DNA of 64,000 nucleotides from Combretum micranthum (GCA_024138025.1 JAMXBD010002815.1:62001-126000); one strand, 5' to 3'. Numbered from the stretch's first letter, positions 24,835 to 38,823 are shown. Notes: generated from the sequence alone by a model not told the origin. Translations and numbers: made by a program.

Positions 24835-27800
24835 TAGAAGCCTTAGGAAATAGATTAATAAAGACTTGATTTTTATAAGAGTAAATGTGTTTTATCAAAG
24901 TATAAACCTAAAACAAAGGAAAGGTTTCTAAACTAGAATCAAACAATGTTTTCATTTCCTAAAATTTTGTAAAATTCGTCACTAGGCAAAACCCACATTT
25001 AAACATCTATTTTTCAACCTCTAAATGAAGAATTTTATTAAGATAATGAAGGAATTGTGTATATAAGTCATCAAGGCTTTATCCTAGTAAAATTATGGAT
25101 GATTTTCAAAGAGATAAAGCTAGTTTTCCAAACAAGTATTCTTGACATTATTGCAAATTAAAAGCGTTCCAAAAATTCTTTTTAATAAAAAATCATTAAG
25201 GAAATACATATAGATAGCTCATATCATGTCATTCATGATAATAACTTGTAGATAATGCATGCACTTATAATATACTTGGTAGAAATAATGCAAATCTCAT
25301 AAAACAATTTTGGAAATGCAAGTTTTAGCTACTAATCAGATCTGATCCGAGCATTTGGAGACCCAAACATTTTCAAAACTTAAGAATAACATCATATATA
25401 GACATATCTTTCGAAGTAGATAGAAATCGATAGCTTATTTATGAAATTCCGAGTTAAACGGACTAAGTTATGGTCGTTTTAAGTTGGAATTTCCATCTAC
25501 CACGAAAATTACGAACTTAAGAGTTTTTATGCAATAAGTTGGAATTAGTTATGGTATGAAATACTCATTTGGATATTTCTTTCGTTTAGGTGTACTTTGA
25601 ATCAGGGAAGGAAAATTGTTGTTTCTGGATCACTATCATTAGATACCGGTGTCCATGGCTGAGTGAGTTCACTATCTTTAAATTACATGCTCTTGATTGT
25701 GCTTGTAATAATTGTGGCATTAGAGCTAGAACAAGATAAAAATTGAAATGTGCCTGTGAATTATGTTTGATTGAATTGATGATAAGAATATCGAAATGGG
25801 AATTATTATAAATATTTGTATGATTTAGTATAGAATTGAAGGTCTGCAATATTTATAATCACCTATAATTTGCTTAAATAATATGTCATGATCTTATAAT
25901 TAAACTTCCATGCATATCATCTGTGGAGTCATATTACATTTGTTATTATACCTTTGTGAGAAGAAGGTATAATAGCTAGCAACGAGTGGGCCTAAAAATT
26001 GAATTTTGGTGTGAAGGGCCTGAATTAAAGTGGAAGTGGAGTAGGCACTTAAATCAACTACAAAATTAGTGAGTGGATGGGCACCTGAATCAACCACTAT
26101 ATAAATAAGAAAAATTGAAATCTATGGTCGTATGGGCCTAAAACACCTAACCTCGAATGGAAGGCGTAAATCCATTCAACAGAGGACTCTCGAAAAGTCT
26201 TATGTATTGTATGCTCACGTGCTTGTGCATTTCATATGATTGTCTAATATAACTTGCTTGCCCTATTGATTGATGAAGTATTCAATTTTGGAAGTGAAAC
26301 TCACTAAGCTAGCGTAGCTTATACCCCCATAACTTCTTTTTAATGCAGTTCCTATACATATGGTTGCATCCCTGGATCTGGCTGAATCAAGTAATGAGAA
26401 GTTAGGAGCTTCCCTTAGAAGTTTATGATTAGCTTTGTATAATCTTTCATAGTAAACCCTAAACACTCATAATGTTGTTAAAAGCTAATATATGGACTTT
26501 TTGTTTAGCAGGGGAATGCCCCTTAGTATCTTGTACCTGATCCTGAGATATCTCTGGTTAATGTTTTTATGTTTATTCTATTAAGTTGAACTATCTATCT
26601 CCAACTGCATATGTATTCCATTGTCAAAGGGAACGCCTTGCATCTAATACATGACTTTCGAATGACTGAGGTAGTGATTCTTAAGTCTTGTTTAGTATGC
26701 GGTGGACTATTATGTTTATGGTACCCTTTGAGGTGTGACATAAAGCATAATGCTTACTAATCTAACTTTTTATTTATGCTTTTATTTTTTTGCACATTTA
26801 TTTACTTCATGCAAATAATTAAGACTAGTCATTCTAGTCTTAGATTATCTCGTCAAGTCAAAACATTTTTAGGACTTATTCATAATCTAAGTCCAAGGAG
26901 CCTTGATATAAATCTAAGACTCCCATGTTTTTCTTATTATTATCTCTCTTTTTTTATTGGACTTATCCATTTCTAAGTCCTAATAAGATTTGAATAAAAT
27001 CTAACATTTCCACAATTTTCTTGTTTTTCTTTTCTTTTTATGAAACTTGTCCATATTAAGTTCCGGGAAGCCTTAATGCAAGTTAAGACTTCCAAATTTT
27101 GTTCTAATATATATACTTATTTAATTCTCTATGTCTTTTATTTTCTATATGAGTTATTCTTTTTACATAGCTACAAGTTCATATTCATGCATAATCATAG
27201 TGTTATTGTCTTAATAAAGATTTCAAAGAAATAAAAGGAGTTATTCTCTTTCATGAAACTAAACTCTCAAGAAACATGATTTTAACACTTAGGAGAAATT
27301 TTCAGTAAAACGTAGGATAATGGTTCAACTACATTAGTTCTAAATTGTTAAAGTAGATTTTTATAAATTTTAATGCTGATAATTCTATGTTATGCAAATT
27401 TTTCTTAAGAACTTATTTATAGGATTTATACCAACACTTTGAAAAACAATAAGAATCAAACAATTTTTCAGAATCAAGTTTAAGAGCAACTCACTAGTTA
27501 AAAATCCATTTAAGAAATAAAATTGGTCAACAACTTAAAAAACCAAATTTTATGAAGTAAATTTATTTTTAAGAAGTTAAGAAAATATAAAAATAATAGA
27601 TAAAGCGAGTAGGCACTCCTTTGTAACAAACTTAAGATTTTAATTTTTTTTTCAACAACTTAAAGAGAGACTTTGTAAACTTCATTTTTCAAACTCCTAA
27701 AATAATTTGTTTTTATGAAAACTCATTACTTGAACGATACCACTAGAATCATGCGTATAATATGAGTTTGTATATATTAAAAGGATTTCTCAACTATTTA

Positions 27801-29577
27801 AATATTTATGTGCTTGTTATGGAATTTTTTGGATAATGTAGATACTGGGAAGATTACAATTCAAGAGCTGGAATTTTCGTGTTAAATCTTTAGTAACCCA
27901 TTTGGAACCCAACTAGCTTTAAAGGTAAAAAAAAATAACCTTAGAAATAGATAGATATTTTCAAGTAGGTAGAAAATGACATCTAATATATGAAATTTGA
28001 CTTAAAATAAGCAAGTTATGGTCATTTTAAGCTATAATTTCACATAATTCGAATTTTGATGAAAATTCTAAGATAAAATTAGCAAGTTTAAGCAGAACTT
28101 CCACAAAACTCATTTTTGGGTATTTTTTTTGTTTAAGTGATAAGGAAGGAGAATTTCCCTATTCTAAGGACTATTACGACTAGTGGATTTTCTACATTAT
28201 GGCTAAGTGAGTTTGTTTCCTTAATTTTATACTTATGCTTTTGCTTGCAGTACAGTAGCACTAGAATAGGAAAAGATAAAAATCGTTAAGTGCATGTGCT
28301 TTAAAATATTGGTTGAAATTATACTAAGTATGTCAAGGCTTGAATTATCAATATTCAAATTGTTGTTTTAGTACTATATTAGAGTGTCAGCAAATTTTAT
28401 AATCACTCTAAGATATTAATGTCATGCTTAAAGAGCCTAATTAAATGAATTCATGCATATCACAAAGTGAGTCACATTGCATTCATTACTATACCTTGGG
28501 ACAAGAGCATAGTAGTAAGATACGTAGGGGCGTGAACATCTGCATTAATATATTGGTACGTAAGAGCCCGTATGAACTACTTTTAAAGGCGATTAGTAGC
28601 TCAAAAGAGCTACAAAAATTTATTATTTGTGAACTACGGTCGTATGAGTGCAGAACACCTAACCTCGAATAGAGGGCACAATTCCATCCATCATATGATT
28701 TCCTATTAAAGATGTGTATCATTTGCCCACGTGATTGTTGTATTATATATGTTTGTATAATTAACTTGTTTGAACTTTGTTGTACGAGTACATTGTTATG
28801 GGATATTTCTTACTAAGCAAGTAAGCTTGTTTCCCCTTATATATCTTTTGCAGTTCTCCTTTTTGTGGTTGAAATACCAAGAATACTTTTCACAGGTATA
28901 AACTTCTGATATTCAAGAGCTTTTGAAAAAAGTCATGACCTAGAAGTAGACTTAGGCTTCCAAGAAAAACTCTTTTGTAATTTATTTTGGAATTAGACTA
29001 TGGAGCTTAAGTGTATATTTCGATGATAGATATGCTCCATTTACTCCTAATATTTTGAATTAAGTCATGATGTTATGATTTCCATTCTTGAATGCCATTT
29101 CTATAACTTCTTAAACTACTTGTTTCAAAGAATGGTCCTCTATAATTGCGTAAGTAAGCTTACACTTGGTATCAAAGCTTTTGCATAATTAAGATAGTCA
29201 CTCCTAAGTTTTAATATTGCGTGTGGTAGGTTATCATGTTTAGGGTACCCTTTGGGATGTGATAGGACTGGATTTGTAGATTATTCAGGATCCAATTTAT
29301 GCCTAATCATGATGGCACAATCAAAATACTATATATATCACTTACCATATTAATAGTTAGATAACCAATTAGATGGTTCTGTTGATGGGAGCGTAAAAAT
29401 CCCCTAAGAAGAGTGGAGAATTGAAACTAATTCATTAAATTAGAAGTCCAACATTCATGTTATTCAAATCATTACGATCTTGAATATTTCTTAGAATTTA
29501 GTTAAGAGGTGGCTGGCACGAAAACAAACTTTTTGTTTTTCCTTATATAATGGCTAAAACACAATCTGAGGAACCAA

Positions 29578-29578
<1 letters not shown>

Positions 29579-29620
<42 letters not shown>
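29579..29620 (+). repeat. (GA)n microsatellite
   Basis: This is a run of about 20 GA units. On the minus strand it encodes only a Ser-Leu repeat, which is an artefact of the dinucleotide. Confidence 0.9.
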
Positions 29621-29623
<3 letters not shown>

Positions 29624-31255
29624 CAAAAAGAATCGGTAGAAGACACCGATCGCGAATGGATACATTGAAGCCGATTTGTGAGACCTTGTACTAGTTGCTT
29701 GCTGGTTGCTTTGATGTTCTCTTTTCGTCATTGGAATATTCAAAAGGTTATTGACAAAATTGCAAATAGCTTATCATCGCTATGACAAAGTTATTAAGTT
29801 CCGTGTCCGTTCCGTTTCGCATACAAATATTCACTTCAATAAGGGACGTCGGTGTATTAGGTTGAAATCCCTATTTGACAAAGTCTCAATTGTGGGCGCT
29901 TTTTTAAGAGAAAAGAAAAACCATTTTTCTTAGGTGTAGATCATAAACCGAAAAAATTGTTCAAAAAGATTGAAACAATATTTGCCACCTATGTACTTAG
30001 CATTTCCTTTTTAAATTCAAGGGTTTAGAATTCTAAACAGTCCTTTTAGAGACTCAATTCTATTATTTTTCTCATAAGTAAAATAATATAAAATATTAGT
30101 ATTTCCAAGGTGCTAGATGGCATGCTAGGTGTTACATAATACATGGCCCTTAGAGCTTGATAAAGCAATATTTTAATGGTTGCTGGATTTGACTGTTGAA
30201 ATAAGAAATTTTGGATCTTAACTTGTATTTATATGAAAAGCTATAGGGCTTCCAAAGTATTTTCATATATGTTAGACTTTTTAATTGGGGAATTGAATGA
30301 GTGGGAATAAAATGAGAATTCTATCAAATCCTTCCATTCCTATGTTCAATCGGGTGAAAATGCAAATATCGGGCTTGAAAATTTCTCTCTTTTTTTTTTT
30401 TTAATTTTAACTTATACTAAACTTAATTACGTAATATAAATTGCTTTACAAAAATTGTTGAAAACCCTCTTTTGTAATTTTTTTTTTTTAAAAAGCCATT
30501 GTTGAAAAAAGCCTTTTTAAGATCACCACTAGGATAACAGATATAGAAAAATTAAAATCAAATGGACGAATTGATACCGAACTTAATAAAAACTGAAAAT
30601 TTAAACTTGGCGATATTGATATGTAAAATTAAAAGCTATCATATAGAATTTTCTGATGAAAAAGGGGCTTATCAACTTTTCTAAAAAATTTTACTAACAA
30701 AATTAGAAATCTATTTACGGGAAACAAAAAAGGAAAGAAAATATTTATCATAGATTATTTTGATTTTGAGAATTTGATTAAAATGGAAATTTAGGGTTTG
30801 GTTTCACATTAAGATGTCTAATTTGTATAGGTAACTAGAATCACAAAATTGACTTCTAGGACATAAATACTCGAAATAGTAATTGTAAAAGGAACTCCAA
30901 TTAGAACCATCCAATCATTTAATTGTTATAATAAATATAATTTTAGTATACTAACCATTTTAATAATTTGATCATGATTGATTATGAATTTAAATCATTA
31001 AATAGTCAATGAACTAGTTTCATTAAAATTAATGACGAGATCATAAAATTTTTCTAATTTATAATAATCGGATGAATTTAAAGCATGTTGAGATCTTATA
31101 GTAACTTTTAAAAATCACTTTAAATCTATGATAAACTACATTTTCTATGTAGTGTATTTTCAAATTCTCATTTCTTAATTTAAATTGTCTAGGCCAATCT
31201 CCTTTATTTTTATATAGAAATCGTTAATTAAGTTGTGGATGAGTAGTAAAGTATA

Positions 31256-31273
31256 TGTGTGTGTGTGTGTGTG
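31256..31273 (+). repeat. (TG)n microsatellite
   Basis: Nine TG units lie in otherwise AT-rich sequence. Confidence 0.9.
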
Positions 31274-32689
31274 AACATGTCCAGTTGTCCAATTGTTCAT
31301 TGATTTAAGATTAAAATTTTTGCAACTTGTCATATCGAATCCAAATCCAAACCGTAACCTTATATTATATTTTTCTTAAAACTTTGCCGTTTGGCTTACT
31401 TATTGAAACCTTTCTCTAACCTGTGTGCTTTATCCACTCATCCCAAGAGATAGGATAAGATCACAGTTATAGTATATTAATTTCAGGGAGAATAATCTAT
31501 GTGAATAGATGGGCTTAAGAAGCTGCTGAAATCACGAATTTAACATTTGACATAAAAAAGGGCATGTTGTATGTGTTGTAACGTGGAAGATTAACCTTTT
31601 AAAACAAGGTCATTGCAAAAGAGATCGTGCTAATACTAACACGCTATCACAAATAACTAGAAAATTATAATATTTGAATAGTTTTATGTAAATTATATAT
31701 TATTGTTATTTTTTGTTTAAAAAATATTGATCTTATCTATTACTCACCTGGATACATGGTATTAGCACTTTCGATTTTTTTTTTTTTTTTCCCCATTCGA
31801 TGGTGTACTTTAACTAATAGAGTACGTCTACAGCTTCTTGTTCCCTTCAAACAGCTATCTTATTGGATGATTGGTCTTAGAAGACCAAATGATGTCAAAC
31901 TGGGCCTAGAAAACCTATAATGAAAATTGGCTATCAACAGAGATAATATTGAAAACCAAAAGAAAAGAAAACATAGAAAAATTTGACATAATGGTTTTAT
32001 GTAATGAATTTTGTATGGATATAAAATCTACTGATAAGATTGAAATATATTCAATAGAGTAATAATAAAAGTGTGGATTTCTCAACAAGTTTTATCACTA
32101 TTGACTCTTATAGTTTAAATACACTATACAAACTATTATAAAAATCTCCACAATCAAAAAACATCATCTGCTTATTATAAAATCCATGCCTAGTGATAAA
32201 TTGCCCGACAAATTAGGCAACACCCAATTGCCTTGTCAATGCATGGTTTTCCCTTATAGCCACCAACGCTACCAACAAGATAGGAACATGATATCAAATT
32301 AACTCATCGACCATAAAACTACAGAAATTTATGTACAATTGTATCTCGTTATAAATTATTAATCAAAGGCATTCATATTATACCAAGAAAAAAAAAAGAC
32401 ATTATAGAACTATTCAAACACAAACTATACGTCTGACAAAGTACATATCTATCTACAATGTAGCCTTCCATAACGAAACCACTATCAATATTCGAGCCAA
32501 TACAGCATACATGAAACACACTGCTAGGATCCAAGTTGCAATAAAAGGATTATTCTAATATTGGCCTTAGCAGCATCATGCATAACTATATTTTACTTTT
32601 ATTATCCTAATCTTGGCCTTGGTTTCGCCTCTCAGAGTGTTATATCATCACACATCTGGTTTGCAAGGTGGTGAAATGCTATAATAGAC

Positions 32690-32815
32690 ATCACACCACA
32701 TTACTAGATTTGACTTCTTCAATTGCCACCATCTTTGAACGATTGTCAAGCTCCACGACTAAATCAACTAAGCTTATCTCATCACCTTTGAATCCCATCT
32801 CATGCTTGAGTTGAT
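32690..32815 (-). other. Orphan ~40-codon open frame, possible exon remnant
   Basis: On the minus strand an open frame containing HEMGFKGDEISLVDLVVELD and later KMVAIEEVKSS ends at a TGA. Its residue mix (charged, heptad-like leucines and valines) is more protein-like than the surrounding low-complexity frames. I do not recognise a family. Upstream the frame runs into stops, and no splice signals could be assigned with confidence. It could be the last exon of a decayed gene, or chance. Confidence 0.15.
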
Positions 32816-33546
32816 TATTGATTATTACTGCTCAAATTGCTTTTGATCTCATTTAGTGACAAATTTGTGTTCCCATTAATCATGGTAGTTATGGATGTAA
32901 GAAACAAAGATGACAGCGAGTACAACAAAATTACGGATCAAATTTACATAGTTACATTATCAAACAAAGATAAGAATTTGTTGTCCATTGATTTACCGAT
33001 GAACCCTTACTTATTGGAAGCAGATAAAACATCTATTTTCAATACTAGTCTATTTGCAACAAGTTAGGTCAGGTATAGCATTTCCAATTATGTACCTGTC
33101 AAACTTAGCTAATTGCCTATATGATCTTCACAAATATATCTGCCTACTTATTGATCTCCATGTATCCTATCATCACATCCATAATTTTCTTTAAATATAT
33201 TTTTAATATACAGGGGAAAATGTAAAATATTATATACTTTATTGTCTTTTTCATAATGCGTAGGAAACTTAATCCCAGCTCATAAATTCCAAATTTATGC
33301 ACGAACCATGCACTAATACTAATTATTGTGACAATTCTTCTAAATAAACCAAATCATACAAAAAAAATAATAAAAAAAAAAAAGAACGAGCGAAATTGTG
33401 AAAGAATTTGACATATAAGTTTAAAAAGGGAAAACCACACCAACAAAAATTTAACAAATCTATTCTAGTGAAATAGCATGAGGTTTTGATTCAAACCCAA
33501 GGTGTCAACCAAGGGAGTAGGACAAATCCATAGGTCTAAGTGGATA

Positions 33547-33860
33547 GGATTAATGTTGCAAATAGTACTTGAACTTTGACAAAATATATAATTATGTATA
33601 TTTTGAAATTAACTAATTTAATACCCAAAAAATATTTTCATGCACCTCAAAAGAACCTCTATCAAATTCGCTAACATTATCATTCTATATACCGTTTTTA
33701 ACTAATATGATGTAGGTACATTTGGAATATACAAAAAGTTTTTTCAAATCCTAAATTGATTAATTTCAAAGTTCAATTATTAAATTAATCAATTTTAAAA
33801 TTTAGATACTTAATTACATATTTTATCAAAATTCAAATGCTATTCACAACATTTTCTTAA
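33547..33860. mobile_element. MITE, third copy of the 9-bp-TSD family
   Basis: The arms are inverted: the left arm (attaatgttgcaaatagtac) mirrors the right arm, whose reverse complement reads aaaatgttgtgaatagcatt. The interior has the same 'gaactttgacaaaatatataatta', 'aattgattaatttcaaagtt' and 'taattacatattt' blocks as the copies at 59670 and 60181. The outer ends have decayed and no matching target duplication was found, so the limits are approximate. There is no coding capacity. Confidence 0.65.
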
Positions 33861-35241
33861 ATAAATATCAGAGACAGCAACAATAATTCAACAAGATCTG
33901 AACACTCAGTTGTGGATCAGAACGTAGAACGGACCATCTATGAATCAAAGAAGGTCGATCAGGAGCCTAAAGTGACCTAAAGCCACTGAATCGGTTGAAG
34001 TCCAATTAACTGGTTTAGGTTGAACACGGTCGGTCAAATCGAACGTAGTTTAGCATGGTGCGTCAGCCAGGGGTGCATCAACCACCTTTGCTTGTCCGGT
34101 TTTCTTCCATTTGTTTAGTTTATCCAATTTTGTAAGTTTCCTTTATATATATATATATATATCGGTTTTGTCGATTTTTAATACGTATACTTTAAAGCGC
34201 CAAGTTAAGACCCTGTGAGTTCCTTTGTATGGCATAGTCTGTAGAGCAGTGTGAGTGTTTTTTCAAATAAAATCTACATGTTACGGGATAATCGGTTTTC
34301 GTGCGGTTGGTCCACTTAAACCTGCAGGGTAAATGGGTGGAGTCCATGGATGAGTAATCAAGGATGGATAGATATGAAGTTTTATCCATATTCTATGTAA
34401 GGTATATAGGATAGAAGTTTGGTATTCATAACCTATCTTGTAAGTACTATGTACTTACTCTATACTCAATACTTTGTAATACTCACAAGGTATAGATTCG
34501 GTGAAACTTGTAAATTTTTTTTTTATTTTTTTTAATTTCAAGTTGCGATATGTAAAAATATCTTATTTATATATTCATTATAAATAACATATAAAAAAAT
34601 TTTTAAAATACTTTTTTGATATCACAACTTTTATAATATGCAGAAGTTGTTTATGTGTTAGTATTTAAATCTGTAACAAATACTTCTAGAACCTGAATAC
34701 ATAATTTTAACAAAATTATAAAACATATAGTAAATTCTAAAATAAAAAAAACTTTGAAAGCACAATAGTATTAATTAATCTTAGAAGATTATCAACACTT
34801 CTATAAAACTTAAAAGTTCAAGCACTCACCATTGAAATACTTATAAAATAAAAATTATAAGTACTTTCGTAGGAAATAAGTACAATTTTTCTAAACAAAA
34901 TTTCTAAAAGATAGTCAGCAAACGATAATTTTGACCAAAAGTGATTGTAAAATGAAAAATAAAGTATTATTATTTTTTCTTTATTTATCTTATATTATAA
35001 TTTTTTAATAAAAATATTTTAAAATAGGTACAAGGTGCCCTTTAACCTGTATACTCTATTGTATAAGTTCCAAGATGGGTACAAGTACACATCTCCTCGG
35101 ACCAGAGTGAGGCGGGTCTAGTATCAAGGAGGTCGGGATGGTTTTGACCCATCCCCTTTTAAAAAAAACTAAAGAAAGATATTTTTCAATTAAAATAATA
35201 AAATTTAAAACTTTAAATATACATAATAGGTCTAAGAATAT

Positions 35242-38200
35242 TATCATGCCCCAAATGGTACTCTAAACACGACAGTCTACTACACTCATTATTAAATCTT
35301 AAGTATGACAACCTTAATCATCCCAAAAGCTTCGATATCAGGTGTAAGGCATATCTTCATGATCATAAAGTACTAACTTTGAAACAAGTTGTTTAAGAAG
35401 ATATTCATAATAGTAGTTAAGAATGAAATCATAACATAAAAACCTTAAATATAGGAGTCTTACAAATATCAGAGGAGCATTCCCCTATCAAAAGATATAG
35501 TCCATTATAGTCTATTCAAAATAGTTACATCGGAGATTTACTTAGAAGTCTATGTCTACATCTAGTCTTTGACTTCATCTAAAAACTCCTGAATCCAAAA
35601 TGGTAGTACCTGAGAAAAATATCCCCCGGACATCAACTAAAGGTAGGGGTGCTGCAACAAATATCCAAGAGGAGGTAAACTTACTTACTTAGTGAGAATT
35701 ATTTTCACAAATAAAGTAGTTGAGAAAAAAAATTAAAACAAGTAATTTAAACAGCATATGAGATGCAATAGCTACGTGATCAAATAATACATATGATTTT
35801 CTAAGAAGCATATGTTGAATGGATTTATACCTCCATTCGGTGTTAGGTGTTATGAGCCATATACCATCATTCGTAAATACAGTTTTTTGTAGTTTCATGT
35901 ACGTCACTACTAGCCGCTAAAATATAGTTAATTTGAGTGTCTACCCACCATTTTATTCAGGCGACTCTTCGCCATAAAGTAGAGTTTTAAACTCTACGAA
36001 CCTCACTACTATGCCCTTGTCCCATAATTGGTATAGTAATAAATGCAATGTGACTCACTACGTGTTATGCATGAATCATTTTATTTAATATAGCATAATA
36101 TTAGATGTTTCAAAAGTGATCAGAATTTGTAGACATATCATTTCTATACTAAATCAAACATTGATTATTTGACAATTCTCGCCTCGATATACTTAACATA
36201 ATTTCAATCATATATGTAAGGCACATGCGCTTTCATGTTTTTATCTTTTCCTAATTCTAGTCCTGCTAATCTACAAGAAAAACATAAGTACAAGAATGTA
36301 GAAAATTAAACTCACTCGGCTATTGTAGCAAAAAGCTCTAGTTGTAGTATTCCTTAGGATAAGGAAACTCAGGCTTTATATTGTTTAAATAAGAGAAATA
36401 CTCAAAATAAGTATTTCTTGGAAGTTTTACTTAAGCTTGTATATTCTATTTTTCTAAGTTTGTCAAAATTCGTATGGAGTAAAACTCTAATTTAAAATGG
36501 CCATAAATTACTCATTTTAACTCGAAATTTTTCATATTATATACCGTTTTCCACCTACTTGAAAAGATCTATCTATTTTTAAGCTCATTTTTATCATAAG
36601 AGATCTTTTAGGTTCCAAAAAGATGCGTACAAAACTGATACAAAAATCCTAGCCCTTAAAACATGGTTTTTCCAAACTTTTTATCAATAAAAAATCCCCA
36701 TAGCAACATATAGATATTTATATAGTTGAAAAATTCTTTTAATACATATGCAACTCATATTATACACATGATTCTAATAATGTTGTCTTAAGCAATGATT
36801 TTTCATAAAATAACTTGTCTTAACAATTGAAAAGGTGAAGTTTAGCAATTTTATTTCAAGTTGTTCAAAATAAGACTAAAGATTTCTGAGTTATTAAGTG
36901 TGTGATATAATTATTTTTTTAACTCTTAAGAGATGATTTAGATTCAAAAATTTTTATCTTTCCAAGTTATCTACATATTTTATTCCCTAAGTAGACTTTA
37001 CTTGGTGAGTTGATTTTAACTTGTTTTGAAAAGCTTGTTTTGATCTTTATACTTGTCAAAATGTTAGTGAGGATCTTATAAATAAGTTTTTAAGAAAATT
37101 GTCATAACAAATTACTATCAACATTAAGGTTTTAATGGTCGTTTGAAAAGAGTATAAGGAATTTCTTAGTTAATTTTTGAAAAGTCCTTGCATGTTAACA
37201 ACACTAAAATCTATGATGATCTTTGTCTAAAATTCTTTGAAAAGCATTTTTTTGAAATAAAATTCTAAATGTTAATGACACTTTTCCTAAGTGATAAAAT
37301 TACATTTTTAAAGTGAGTTGACCTTATTTTCTTTTACATAAGAAAGAACTTTTTATTTTTATTAAGACAAAAATCAACATGATCATGCATAAACATGATT
37401 TATAGCTAGGTAGCATGACAAAAATAATTAATAAGGAATATAGAAATAAACACATAATAAATATCAAGCATTAGAAGTCTTAGCTTGATTCAAGGCTTCT
37501 GGACTTAGACATGGGTAAGTCCAAAAAAATATAAATAAAAGAGATAAGAAAATTTGTTATGACTTGATGAGAACAAATCTAAGACTAGAAAGACTAGTCT
37601 TAATTTATAAGCATGGAATAAATAAATAAATTGCAAATCATAAATAAATAAATAACGGTTATATTAGTGAGCTTATATGCTCTAAGGAATATATATATTT
37701 AATATTATATAGAAATTAGATTAGAACAATAATAACATGATAACAACATAATAACAATAAAATAACAAAATAAGATATGTACATGAACAAGAACAAAACA
37801 TGAACATAGTGTTGCTTCCATAACACTTATAGTTTTAAGAAACATGTACTATTGTCATGTTAAGTTACATGACATGGTAAAAAGATGTTGGCAAGAATTT
37901 TACCTAAGGAAGAAATGTGATTAGTAGAAACAATTGCAGGTTTCTTTTTTTTTTTTTTTTTAACTTCACCCTTTGCATTAAAGCATTAAAAGAAAAGATT
38001 CAAAAATGATATGATTTAACCTTAAACCCATTTAAATGTAGCAGGATGGAGTTTTGTTATGGTAAATGAATGTGTGGAAGAAATGGAGGGAGAGGGGGTA
38101 TTTATAGAGTTTTGTGGAGGGAAATTAGTGTGAATTAAATAAAAAGAAAAAGGAAAAAAGATAGAGGTATGGGAGAGGGGCGTCGATTCTAGGGGGAAGA

Positions 38201-38810
38201 GAGAGAGAGAGAGATTTGTTTTGTATTTTTATTAATGAAAAGTAATAATATATAACGTATAATGTGAATAAAATTGTATGGAAAAGGTAAATTGTAAAAA
38301 ATAGGTATGGTAGAGTGTAAGAATAGGAAGTAGAAAAGTAGAAATAGGCTAATAGTAATGAATAGTGTAAAATAGTATCATGAATAGTAGATAAGATAAA
38401 TTAATACCGGTAGTAAAGAAAATAAGCGTAATTAGGCTATATTGGATATTTTTAGATACTGAGAAATCATAAAACTGATATTTCTAAAATCCTTATATTT
38501 TTACGAGTATAACAGTGTTATCAAAATATTTTTACCATTCAGTGCTCTAGGGCACAACTTTTGAAATCTGAACCCTTTTGGATTCGAAACGAACAAAATT
38601 TTGGTGAATCTAATATTTTTAAGCTTCCTTATATTATTATGGACTATACTCCACAATCATCTCAATTTTATTGTTTAGGGGTTAAGAGTGCGGGATTAAC
38701 GGATCTAAATCCACTAGGGTTTATTATAAGTTTGTTGACTTTAGGGTTTCCGGTTGATCTCCAGTGTAGGGATTAAGCATGAAACGTAGCATAAAATCTG
38801 GGGGCTTACA
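35242..38810 (-). repeat. 3' LTR of element D
   Basis: Its length is 3569 bp. On the minus strand it starts TGTAAGCCCCCAGATTTTATG (38810) and ends at the decayed GGGGCATGATA (35242). A TATA box (ACTCTATAAATA on the minus strand, 38099-38110) lies about 80-110 bp downstream of a GA/CT tract (38191-38213), in element orientation. It is uninterrupted, unlike the 5' copy. Confidence 0.92.
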
Positions 38811-38823
38811 ACCTACTCCCCTT
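38811..38823 (-). promoter_or_regulatory. Polypurine tract of element D
   Basis: On the minus strand AAGGGGAGTAGGT directly abuts the TGTAAG of the 3' LTR. It is the expected plus-strand primer. Confidence 0.85.

Larger units (their letters stand above)
11974..26740 (+). mobile_element. Deleted Ty3/gypsy (Tekay-like) retrotransposon C
   Basis: The element is bounded by TGTAAG at 11974 and GTGTGACA ending at 26740. It is flanked by an exact 5-bp target duplication TAAAG (11969-11973 and 26741-26745). It lies inside LTR B on the same strand. The parts in order are a 5' LTR with a duplicated start and a missing tail (11974-16070), a truncated pol from mid-RT to the chromodomain-like tail (16071-18375), a polypurine tract (18376-18387) and the 3' LTR (18388-26740, split by solo LTR E). 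Gag, protease, the N-terminal part of RT, the primer-binding site and the last ~0.2 kb of the 5' LTR are missing. Without E the element is about 10.1 kb. It cannot move unaided. Confidence 0.92.
18388..26740 (+). repeat. 3' LTR of element C, split by solo LTR E
   Basis: It starts TGTAAGTCATCG and ends GAGGTGTGACA. The segments 18388-20133 and 24840-26740 join into about 3.65 kb when E and one copy of TAGAA are removed. The join restores 'aaaatagaagcc', which is uninterrupted in the 5' LTR at about 14383. It lacks the start duplication of the 5' LTR. A TATA-like 'cctatataatatc' lies near 19098. The short open frames inside it have no coding character. Confidence 0.9.
10817..29264 (+). mobile_element. 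Solo LTR B (element D family), split by element C
   Basis: The left part, 10817-11973, starts TGTAAACCTCTAGATTTTATG. This matches the minus-strand start of the D LTR (TGTAAGCCCCCAGATTTTATG). The right part, 26746-29264, continues the same LTR without a gap: the join 'ttcttaaag/cataatgcttactaat' aligns with 'ccttagagcatataagctcactaat' of D. It ends 'tagggtaccctttgggatgtgata', with TGACA decayed to TGATA. Without C it is about 3.7 kb, close to 3.57 kb for the D LTR. The flanks AGGCT and GGACT match at only 3 of 5 positions, so the target duplication is unproven. No coding region is present. Confidence 0.8.
29265..35236. other. AT-rich intergenic stretch without a recognisable gene
   Basis: No LTR termini or long coding frames are visible. 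The stretch contains a (GA)n tract at 29579-29620, a (TG)n tract at 31256-31273, poly-T and poly-A runs, a (TA)n tract near 34143-34162 and one MITE copy (33547-33860). 'ccttatataatgg' at 29542-29554 could be a TATA box just upstream of the GA tract, but no gene follows. 33880-34380 is less AT-rich and contains 'cggtcggtcaaatcg'-like sequence of the kind found in hAT-type elements. No complete element could be delimited there. Confidence 0.5.

Noticed and set aside
29543..29743. Minus-strand frame with a Ser-Leu repeat
   Set aside because: It is generated by the (GA)n microsatellite and no homologous protein features flank it.
32837..33067. 76-codon plus-strand frame with mixed composition
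   Set aside because: No motif is recognised, there is no codon or context support, and it is opposite a weak minus-strand frame. It is more likely chance in AT-rich DNA.
34390..35140. Sequence resembling hAT-type subterminal repeats ('gtactatgtacttac', 'gggtacaagtac')
   Set aside because: Neither terminus could be defined. It stays a suspicion only.
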